Origin: Fidelibacterota bacterium UBA2125
GTDB lineage: Bacteria > Fidelibacterota > Marinisomatia > Marinisomatales > S15-B10
Direction of reading: 5' to 3'
DNA: 10,268 bases
NCBI GenBank assembly: GCA_002329125.1
Contig: DCXX01000076.1
Span: forward strand, 1,403-11,670
Part shown: positions 4,433 to 10,268 of the stretch, one piece after another
How the letters are laid out: every line of letters starts with the position of its first letter
Numbering within the stretch: the stretch's first letter is position 1
Position numbers and translations under genes: made by a program
Notes under the pieces: generated by a model
What the model was told of the DNA's origin: nothing
The model's database searches: none
The model's input: the letters and a program-made list of their open reading frames with translations, nothing else

Positions 4433-7324
4433 ATGCTCAAATTGATGCGCTTCAGCGCTTTTTTTTTACTGTTTATTTTCTTCCCAGTTTTTGCTCAGGA
4501 TCCTCCTGAAATTCACTGGAAAGCAATTGAGACCAACCATTACCGCCTCATTTTTGCGGAGGAGCTTTCAATAGAAGCGAATCGGGTAGCAAACCTCCTT
4601 GAAGAAAATTATATCAGCACTGGTGGTAGCATGGGAGGCCGCCACAGAAAACTCCCTATCGTATTGCGAAACCAAAGCGCCATTCCCAATGCATTTGTTT
4701 CGTTGGCGCCCTGGAAATCAGAGTGGTATCATGTTCCTCTACCATTCAAAGAAATGGGTTCTACTGAATGGTATGAACTTCTCGTAATTCATGAAGGTAG
4801 ACATATGTTTCAGTTCGGACAGGCGGATAGACGAATTAATCGTCTTTTCAGACTTTTGGGAGGTGAAAGGATTCAATCCTTAGCAGGTTTTTTGATGATA
4901 CCCGGCTGGTTTTGGGAAGGAGATGCTGTAGTTAATGAAACTCTATTGTCTGAAAGCGGTCGAGGTCGTCAACCTTACTTTAATAGAGAAATTCGAGCTC
5001 TTCTCTTGGACGGCACACGATACAGTTATCGAAAAGCACTTCACGGTTCCCTTAAGAATGAATACCCAAACTATTATCACTACGGTTATTTAATGTCATC
5101 CCATGTATTCAGAAAGTATGGGTCTGAGGCGTTATCAAAAATAATCTATCAAACGTTGAAGTGGCCTATTATTAGAAATCCATTTAATCCTTTCAGTGCT
5201 GCCGCAAAAAAAGTCACCGGACGTTCTACTTCTCAGCTTTTTCATGATGCCATGGATGAAATGTCGAATGTATGGAAAAATCAGATTGAGGGTATTCAAT
5301 TCACTGAACTCGAAGTGCTCAGCCCCGTCAACCTCAAATATAGAACCGACTACTTATTTCCTGGCTATGACAAAGAAGGTAACCTTTATGCCGTTAAACG
5401 AAGTCTATCTCAAGTAGCTTTACTTGTTCAATTAAATGATGGAGTTGAAGAGAAGGTTATTACAGAACTTCCCAGTATAGTTGAGAAATTTGGAATTCAC
5501 ATTGCTGATGGATTTGCTGTTTGGAATGAGATTCAACCCGACAGACGTTGGACAAAATTAAGTTGGTCCAATATAGTTTTGTATGATTTGAAAAATGGTG
5601 TTAGAAAACAGCTTACGGAAAAGGCCCGTTACTTTGCTCCTGCCATCTCAGCTGATGGATCAAAAATAGCGGTCGTAGAATTTACTGAAACGCGAGAATG
5701 CTTTCTTGTTATCCTGGATAGAGTCACAGGGAGAATCTTAGACCGTTTCCCTTCGCATGGCAACACTTCCATTTTGAATCCCCGGTGGTCTGAAAACGGA
5801 GAAAAAATTGTTTTTGCCTCACATCAATTAAATGGAAGGTCAATATCGATAATCAATCTATCCAACGGTGAAATAACAACAATAATTCCTGAATCTAGGG
5901 AGGAACTGTTCAAGCCAATTTATTATAATAATTATATTATTTATGAGTCACCTTATTCAGGTATTGATAATCTTTATGCGACTGAAATATTGACCGGGGA
6001 AACATTTCAGATTACATCGGTGAAAGTGGCCTCATCAAATGCTGTCATCTCAACAAACAAGAAGGATCTGGTATTTAATGATTACACTTCCAAAGGTGAT
6101 AGAATTGTATCCATACCCATAGATCAAGACCAATGGGTACCCATCCAGTCGGTGAACATTCGCAATGACACAACAACTGATTCTTTAATAATCAAAAATC
6201 TATCTTCTAAGACTAAATCATTAACTAAAAAGTATGATATAACAGATTACAACCACTCTGGCTCCTTTTTCAATTTCCACAGCTGGGAAGTTATTCCAGA
6301 AAATGTAGAACCGACTTTTTCCATGTTTTCTGACAATGTTCTGGGAACAGCCAGTTTCCATTTTCGAACATCCTATAACAGGAACGAAAAGAAGTTGTTT
6401 TCAGAATTACGGGGAGGATATCGGGGGTGGTATCCAATCTTGAGTGGTGGTTTTGGTTTGGGCGAAAGGTTCAATCCAGAGACTTTAGATGTGCCTGTGG
6501 GTAGGGCGGACACAGCCAAAAGTCATCTCACTCATTTCTGGCAGGAGCAAAGGTTTGACATAAGGGTCTCCTTACCAGTTATTAATCGCTTGATTGGGGT
6601 AAAGACAGAAGCTTTAAACATCACAACCACTCTGCAAAGGACGACCACATCCAATCATGAAGTTGCCTTTACATGGCCTGAACGGGATGATCTTCCAGAT
6701 ACTACCCTTGCAAATGAAGCTGCAGACGGTACCATTTTCCCAATCACCCTTGAAACAAACTATGCATTCTATACAGAAGATGCACCAAGAGATGTTATGC
6801 CAAGGAAAGGGGCTGAAGTTGATATGGCCATTACAAATACGCCATTCAAAAGTGAGTTTAAAGGCAGTAGGGCATTTTTCGGTACCGCGGTTTTTCTGCC
6901 CGGGTTCTTTTCCCATGATGCTGTCAGAGTTTTCGGTGCCCTCGAGAAAAAGAAAGATGAAGGTTATCCTTTCAAAAGTTTGATAGAGATGCCATTGACC
7001 TATGAGTATGTTTTTCATGAAGAAGTGAAAAGTCTAACCGCTTACTACAGAACACCCCTTTTCTATCCTGATAGAGGTCTGGATATGCTGCCTCTAATGG
7101 GTTGGCTAAAGTTTGGTTATGTAAAGCGAGTCTCTCTGGACATATTTGGTGAATGGATGCGTGGAAGTGATGGTAAAGCAGCTCAAGATTATCTTACCAT
7201 CGGCGCTGGATTCACCTTTGAAGCAAGTGCCTTCCACCTGCCGTTCATGTTTCCTATTTCTATTCTTTATGCTTATCGTCCAACTAGAGGTGTCGGGTCA
7301 GTCGAATTCAGGCTCGTTTTTTAG
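4433..7324 (+). CDS. Secreted zinc-metalloprotease / TolB-propeller / outer-membrane barrel fusion
   Basis: This 963-residue protein starts with a signal peptide (hydrophobic run 8-21, likely cleaved V-F-A21|Q22). Residues about 30-290 look like a gluzincin peptidase (Peptidase MA-like). H120-E-G-R-H124 is an HExxH zinc motif, and P157-G-W-F-W-E162-G-D-A supplies the expected third ligand E162. A YYHYGYLMSSHVFRKYG segment follows at 214-230. Residues about 300-585 hold TolB/PD40-like propeller repeats, for example YFAPAISADGSKIAVVEF and ILNPRWSENGEKIVFASH. From about 620 a FHSWEV...NVLGTASF...GGYRGWYPILSGGF region and alternating strands suggest an outer-membrane beta-barrel. It ends in SVEFRLVF, with a terminal Phe as in BAM-inserted barrels. 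It probably sits in the outer membrane with the protease and propeller in the periplasm or at the surface. It lies 34 bases after the oxidase gene and is likely co-transcribed. The substrate is unknown. Confidence 0.82.
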   Translation: MLKLMRFSAFFLLFIFFPVFAQDPPEIHWKAIETNHYRLIFAEELSIEANRVANLLEENYISTGGSMGGRHRKLPIVLRNQSAIPNAFVSLAPWKSEWYHVPLPFKEMGSTEWYELLVIHEGRHMFQFGQADRRINRLFRLLGGERIQSLAGFLMIPGWFWEGDAVVNETLLSESGRGRQPYFNREIRALLLDGTRYSYRKALHGSLKNEYPNYYHYGYLMSSHVFRKYGSEALSKIIYQTLKWPIIRNPFNPFSAAAKKVTGRSTSQLFHDAMDEMSNVWKNQIEGIQFTELEVLSPVNLKYRTDYLFPGYDKEGNLYAVKRSLSQVALLVQLNDGVEEKVITELPSIVEKFGIHIADGFAVWNEIQPDRRWTKLSWSNIVLYDLKNGVRKQLTEKARYFAPAISADGSKIAVVEFTETRECFLVILDRVTGRILDRFPSHGNTSILNPRWSENGEKIVFASHQLNGRSISIINLSNGEITTIIPESREELFKPIYYNNYIIYESPYSGIDNLYATEILTGETFQITSVKVASSNAVISTNKKDLVFNDYTSKGDRIVSIPIDQDQWVPIQSVNIRNDTTTDSLIIKNLSSKTKSLTKKYDITDYNHSGSFFNFHSWEVIPENVEPTFSMFSDNVLGTASFHFRTSYNRNEKKLFSELRGGYRGWYPILSGGFGLGERFNPETLDVPVGRADTAKSHLTHFWQEQRFDIRVSLPVINRLIGVKTEALNITTTLQRTTTSNHEVAFTWPERDDLPDTTLANEAADGTIFPITLETNYAFYTEDAPRDVMPRKGAEVDMAITNTPFKSEFKGSRAFFGTAVFLPGFFSHDAVRVFGALEKKKDEGYPFKSLIEMPLTYEYVFHEEVKSLTAYYRTPLFYPDRGLDMLPLMGWLKFGYVKRVSLDIFGEWMRGSDGKAAQDYLTIGAGFTFEASAFHLPFMFPISILYAYRPTRGVGSVEFRLVF
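4447..4467 (+). other. Mini-hairpin plus T9 tract inside the signal-peptide codons
   Basis: GCGC-TTCA-GCGC (4447-4458) is followed directly by nine T (4459-4467), all within codons 5-12 of the protease-barrel gene. The shape is that of a weak intrinsic terminator or pausing site. The homopolymer is also a possible slippage tract. A one-base change would frameshift the gene within its signal peptide, and no in-frame ATG follows until residue 67. Confidence 0.45.
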
Positions 7325-7382
7325 CTGACTATGATTAACTCTGGTCGATTTGTATATTCTTTTGAGCGATGAATAAAGCACT

Positions 7383-8570
7383 ATGAAGCGCAAGATTTAC
7401 CTAGACAACAATGCAACAACGCCCATAGATCCGGTAGTACTTGATGCAATGATGCCTTACTTCAAAGAGAAGTTTGGAAACGCTGCCAGCAGGAACCATC
7501 CTTTCGGCTGGGAAGCTGAAGAAGCTGTGGAAAAAGCACGCAAGACAATTGCTGAAAGTCTCAATTGCCGTGCCCGGGAAATTGTCTTTACCAGCGGTGC
7601 CACGGAATCTATTAATCTGGCCATTAAAGGGTACTGTGAGCGAAATAGCGAAAAGGGTAGACATATTATTACACAGGTGATTGAGCACAAAGCTGTTCTG
7701 GATACCTGTAAAGAGATGGAAAATCGGGGATGGGAAGTGACTTATCTTTCGGTGAATAAAAAAGGTTTGATTGATCTGGATAATCTGAAAGAGACCATTC
7801 GTGATGATACCGTTCTTATCACCATCATGCATGCGAACAACGAGATCGGTGTGATGAATGACATTTCTTCCATTGGAGAAATATGCTTGGAACGGGATAT
7901 CTGTTTTTTATCAGATGCCGCCCAGTCTTTTGGGAAATTACCTATTGATTTAGAGGCCATGCATATTGATATGCTGGCTGTTTCGGGGCACAAGATATAT
8001 GGACCGAAGGGGATCGGTTTTCTTTATGTGCGTCAGCGAAACCCTAAGGTGGAACTGAAGCTCCAGATTGAAGGTGGCGGTCACGAGCGGGGTATGCGTT
8101 CAGGCACCTTGCCAGTGCCCCTTATTGTTGGGTTGGGGGAAGCGTCCAGACTTTGTTTTGAAAACATGGACTCGGAATCAAAAAGATTACGATCAATGCG
8201 AGATAAACTGGTGGCGACGTTAACTGATGAATTGCCAGACACTATTATCAACGGCAGTATGGAACACCGACTACCCCACAACGTCAATTTTTCTTTTCCC
8301 CACGTGGAAGGGGAAGCACTCCTCATGAAACTGGAGTCCATAGCCTGTTCTTCCGGTTCGGCCTGTACCAGTGCCACGCTTCAGCCCAGTTATGTCATGA
8401 AAGCGTTGGGGCATAGTGAAGAACTGGCTCACTCATCTATCCGCATTGCCTTTGGACGCATGAACAAGGAAGACGATGCGGAGATCGCAGCCAAAGAAAT
8501 CATTGATGCGGTGATGACCTTGAGAGAAAAATCACCCTTCCATCGTATAGAAAAGTCACAGCCGGCCTGA
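7383..8570 (+). CDS. iscS: Cysteine desulfurase, group I (IscS/NifS type)
   Basis: This 395-residue cytosolic PLP enzyme takes sulfur from L-cysteine, leaving alanine and a persulfide on the catalytic cysteine, for Fe-S cluster, thio-nucleoside and cofactor synthesis. It begins IYLDNNATTPIDP, the classical desulfurase start. The PLP site is complete: H102 (stacks on the ring), D178 and Q181, and the Schiff-base lysine K204 in SGHKIYGPKG. The catalytic C328 lies in SSGSACTSATLQPSYV, the long mobile loop of group I (IscS/NifS) enzymes rather than the short SufS loop. Residue numbers agree almost exactly with E. coli IscS. No IscU or IscR gene is visible next to it, so it is not in a standard isc operon here. 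It precedes moaA and may donate sulfur for molybdopterin as well as Fe-S clusters. The Shine-Dalgarno sequence is weak. Confidence 0.95.
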   Translation: MKRKIYLDNNATTPIDPVVLDAMMPYFKEKFGNAASRNHPFGWEAEEAVEKARKTIAESLNCRAREIVFTSGATESINLAIKGYCERNSEKGRHIITQVIEHKAVLDTCKEMENRGWEVTYLSVNKKGLIDLDNLKETIRDDTVLITIMHANNEIGVMNDISSIGEICLERDICFLSDAAQSFGKLPIDLEAMHIDMLAVSGHKIYGPKGIGFLYVRQRNPKVELKLQIEGGGHERGMRSGTLPVPLIVGLGEASRLCFENMDSESKRLRSMRDKLVATLTDELPDTIINGSMEHRLPHNVNFSFPHVEGEALLMKLESIACSSGSACTSATLQPSYVMKALGHSEELAHSSIRIAFGRMNKEDDAEIAAKEIIDAVMTLREKSPFHRIEKSQPA

Positions 8571-8631
8571 TATTAAAAAGAGTTTCCACTTTCCGTTTAT
8601 TTCTTAACTTTCTAAAGAGTCTCTCAGCTGA

Positions 8632-8645
8632 TTGACCTAAGTCAA
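8632..8645 (+). promoter_or_regulatory. Crp/Fnr-family operator-like palindrome upstream of moaA
   Basis: TTGACctaaGTCAA is a perfect inverted repeat with five-base arms and a four-base centre. It fits the TTGA-N6-TCAA pattern bound by Fnr, Nnr and Dnr-type regulators. A possible -10 element, GATAAG, lies at 8670-8675. That puts the palindrome centre (8638.5) about 42-43 bases before the expected start point, the geometry of a class II Fnr-activated promoter. Anaerobic or nitrogen-oxide control of molybdenum cofactor genes is biologically sensible. A second core match inside a coding region shows that chance hits occur. Confidence 0.5.
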
Positions 8646-8697
8646 CCCCACCGCGGGTAATTCAGAGGCGATAAGGTCTGACGCCGATACTGTTCTG

Positions 8698-9801
8698 TTG
8701 GAAACGGCAGAATCAGCTCCCGATCCCGATTTCAGCGGGATAGACTTGGAAAGGGACACCGATTTGGTTAGGTCGACAAAAACATTAAAACATAAACCTG
8801 TCTCGTCTGCTCTTAACGGAAACCTGATTATAGACCAGTTTGGGCGCACGTTTGAATATGTCCGAATTGCACTAAATGAACGGTGCAATCTTCGGTGCGT
8901 TTACTGCATGCCTGAGGAAGGGGTAGATTTCCTTCCACAGAATGATCTTCTGACGACAGATGAGATCATGAGACTCATTTCAGTCCTTTCGGAAAACGGG
9001 GTGAGCAGGATCCGTTTTACCGGAGGTGAGCCTTTACTGCACAAAGATATTATTTCTCTTGTGGAATGTGCTGTCGGGACTGGCATCAAATCGGTACACA
9101 TGACTACGAACGGTCTGATGTTAAAAAAACATGTGAAGCCTCTCTTTGATGCAGGACTGACCGGTATCAACATCAGTCTCGATACACTGGATCACCAGAA
9201 ATTTGTTAAGATTACGCGCCGGGAAGGTTTGGAACAGGTGATGGAAGGACTTCGTTTAGCACTGGCATCGCCAATCCCTTCAGTGAAAATGAATGTAGTC
9301 TTCATGAGAGATTTTAATCATAAGGAAATCGGCGAATTTTTGGAACTGACACGAGACAATCCCTTGACGATCCGATTCATTGAACTGATGCCTTTCGATG
9401 CGCATCAGATTTGGAAGACTGGAAAATTTTTTGGTGCGGAGAAAATCGAGGAGGAAGTTCGTCGCATCTATCCTGATATCGAGACCGACTCCGGCACCGC
9501 TACAGAACACCGTATATTCAAGATTCCCGGTTATGCCGGTAAAGTGGGGATCATTCCCGCCTTTACTCGGAGTCTTTGCGGAGAGTGCAACCGTATTCGG
9601 GTTACAGCCGATGGAAAGATCAGGAACTGCCTCTATTCAGATGACGAATTTGACTTGAAGAGACTTATTCAGAACGGTGCCACCGACATGGAGATTGGAA
9701 AGAAGATCCGTCGTGCCATGTGGATGAAGTCAAAAGACGGATGGGTAGCCCAGAGACAGGGAGACCACGGCAGGGAAAGTATGACACAGATCGGAGGGTG
9801 A
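8698..9801 (+). CDS. moaA: GTP 3',8-cyclase MoaA (radical SAM, molybdenum cofactor step 1)
   Basis: MoaA converts GTP to 3',8-cyclo-7,8-dihydro-GTP using S-adenosylmethionine and two [4Fe-4S] clusters; MoaC then makes cyclic pyranopterin monophosphate. With the TTG at 8698 as start, the radical-SAM motif is C63-NLR-C67-VY-C70, followed by the RFTGGEPLLHKD segment. The C-terminal cluster ligands are C294-GE-C297 and C311 within NRIRVTADGKIRNCL. The tail ends IGG, the Gly-Gly needed for activity in this family. The catalytic core begins at about residue 43 (LIIDQFGR), so this start gives an unusual extension of some 40 residues. No ATG is available. An alternative TTG at 8764 has AAAGGGA seven bases before it and would give 345 residues, closer to the usual 325-340. 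An in-frame TAA at 8638 limits the N-terminus. moaC follows after one base. Confidence 0.95.
   Translation: METAESAPDPDFSGIDLERDTDLVRSTKTLKHKPVSSALNGNLIIDQFGRTFEYVRIALNERCNLRCVYCMPEEGVDFLPQNDLLTTDEIMRLISVLSENGVSRIRFTGGEPLLHKDIISLVECAVGTGIKSVHMTTNGLMLKKHVKPLFDAGLTGINISLDTLDHQKFVKITRREGLEQVMEGLRLALASPIPSVKMNVVFMRDFNHKEIGEFLELTRDNPLTIRFIELMPFDAHQIWKTGKFFGAEKIEEEVRRIYPDIETDSGTATEHRIFKIPGYAGKVGIIPAFTRSLCGECNRIRVTADGKIRNCLYSDDEFDLKRLIQNGATDMEIGKKIRRAMWMKSKDGWVAQRQGDHGRESMTQIGG
8723..8741 (+). other. Six-base-pair hairpin in the moaA leader / N-terminal region
   Basis: ATCCCG (8723-8728) pairs with CGGGAT (8736-8741) around a seven-base loop. If moaA starts at TTG 8764, this hairpin lies in the 5' leader just before the AAAGGGA ribosome site at 8750-8756 and could influence translation. 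If moaA starts at 8698 it is simply coding sequence. No T tract follows, so it is not a terminator. Confidence 0.3.
9793..9798 (+). promoter_or_regulatory. Strong ribosome binding site of moaC inside the end of moaA
   Basis: GGAGGG overlaps the last two codons of moaA and stands four bases before the TTG at 9803. It fixes the non-ATG start of moaC and shows that the two genes are translationally linked. Confidence 0.75.
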
Positions 9802-9802
9802 A

Positions 9803-10268
9803 TTGAGCAAATTTTCTCATTTAGACAAAAAAGGTAATGTGGAGATGGTGGATGTTACTGATAAACCAGCTACCAAAAGAACAGCCAGAGCTGAAGGAAA
9901 GATCAGTTTGAAAAAAGAGACCCTTGCTTTACTTCTTGAGGATGAACTTCCAAAGGGTAATGTACTGACTACGGCCAAGCTTGCCGGTATCCAGGCGGCA
10001 AAAAAAACATCTAATCTTATCCCCTTATGTCATCCCCTGAATGTTTCCTGGGTTGATATTGAGTTTGAGTCTGAAGGGGATCATATTCTCATTAAAGCAG
10101 TAGCAAAAACAAAAGAAGCAACGGGAATTGAGATGGAAGTGCTTGCAGCGGTGAGCGTAGCTGCACTCACTATTTATGATATGTGCAAGGCTGTGGATAA
10201 GACAATGGTCATTTCAGATATACATCTTGTAGAGAAGAAGGGTGGAAAAAGCGATCACAAAACTGATT
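9803..10268 (+). CDS. moaC: Cyclic pyranopterin monophosphate synthase MoaC (3' end cut by window)
   Basis: MoaC rearranges the MoaA product into cyclic pyranopterin monophosphate. The frame is open from TTG 9803 to the window edge (155 codons), so only a few C-terminal residues are missing from a protein usually about 160 long. The N-terminus LSKFSHLDKKGNVEMVDV aligns without gaps to E. coli MoaC, which with the GGAGGG site supports the TTG start. Active-site residues are present: K51 in LPKGNV, H77 in LIPLCHPL, E110 and E112 in GIEMEVL, and D126 and K129 in IYDMCKA. The end KKGGKSDHK matches the conserved flexible GGKSG-like loop. It is separated from moaA by a single base, so the two consecutive enzymes are surely one operon. 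Nothing unusual is seen in the coding sequence. Confidence 0.95.
   Translation, partial: MSKFSHLDKKGNVEMVDVTDKPATKRTARAEGKISLKKETLALLLEDELPKGNVLTTAKLAGIQAAKKTSNLIPLCHPLNVSWVDIEFESEGDHILIKAVAKTKEATGIEMEVLAAVSVAALTIYDMCKAVDKTMVISDIHLVEKKGGKSDHKTD

Noticed and set aside
5286..5299. A second TTGA-N6-TCAA Fnr-like core (TTGAGGGTATTCAA)
   Set aside because: It lies deep inside the protease-barrel coding sequence, its arms extend only four bases, and no promoter-like context or gene start follows. It is taken as a chance match and as a caution for the site before moaA.
6614..7018. Long open frames on the - strand opposite the barrel region and opposite the symporter (1857-2285) and desulfurase (7401-7832)
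   Set aside because: Their translations have Cys/Phe-rich or Ser/Thr/Ala-rich shadow composition with no recognisable domain, and they fully overlap genes with clear family motifs on the + strand.
7301..7322. T-run at the end of the protease-barrel gene as an intrinsic terminator
   Set aside because: Six T occur (7317-7322), but no GC-rich hairpin could be paired directly before them. The bases are the codons for the conserved C-terminal residues.
8571..8763. Molybdenum cofactor (Moco) riboswitch upstream of moaA
   Set aside because: Moco RNA motifs are known before moaA in other bacteria, but I could not fold the characteristic multi-stem core here. Only one isolated 6-bp hairpin is convincing.

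Overview
The window is a stretch of bacterial chromosome with every gene on the + strand. It holds eight protein genes, one tRNA gene and short spacers. Nothing in it looks like a transposon, prophage, CRISPR array or integrase. The organism is a Gram-negative bacterium, because the largest protein looks like an outer-membrane barrel and the flavoenzyme looks like a Tat-exported lipoprotein. The barrel/TolB-propeller architecture resembles proteins common in the Bacteroidetes/Chlorobi and related (FCB-like) lineages, including marine candidate phyla such as Marinimicrobia. That placement is an inference from protein style, not from a marker comparison.

Layout: (1) 1-252, the C-terminal end of a translation elongation factor G. 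(2) 388-2943, a HIT-family nucleotide hydrolase/transferase, a 71-residue two-helix membrane protein and a sodium:solute symporter. Their ends overlap by 8 and 1 bases, so they are probably co-translated. A plausible sigma70-type promoter lies at 297-325. (3) 3000-3102, tRNA-Asn(GTT) followed at once by a clear intrinsic terminator. (4) 3178-7324, a Tat-exported flavin amine oxidase followed 34 bases later by a 963-residue secreted protein. The latter combines a zinc-metalloprotease (gluzincin) domain, a TolB-like beta-propeller and a C-terminal outer-membrane barrel. (5) 7383-8570, a group I (IscS-type) cysteine desulfurase. (6) 8698 (or 8764) to the window end, moaA and moaC, the two enzymes that make cyclic pyranopterin monophosphate, the first intermediate of molybdenum cofactor. 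A perfect 5+4+5 Crp/Fnr-type palindrome (TTGACctaaGTCAA) lies just upstream of moaA with a possible -10 element at the right distance, suggesting redox or nitrogen-oxide control.

Functional links: the desulfurase could supply sulfur both for the two Fe-S clusters of MoaA and for the later dithiolene step of molybdopterin synthesis. The oxidase and protease-barrel would both act outside the cytoplasm. The small membrane protein next to the symporter resembles in arrangement other known small-protein/SSS pairs (YhdT-PanF, YjcH-ActP).

Most of the window is ordinary housekeeping and metabolic sequence. The least conventional items are the protease-propeller-barrel fusion (with a T9 tract and mini-hairpin inside its signal-peptide codons), the arginine in place of the usual flavin-site lysine in the amine oxidase, the coupled small membrane partner of the symporter, and the Fnr-like box before moaA. 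I did not find a convincing wholly new system.
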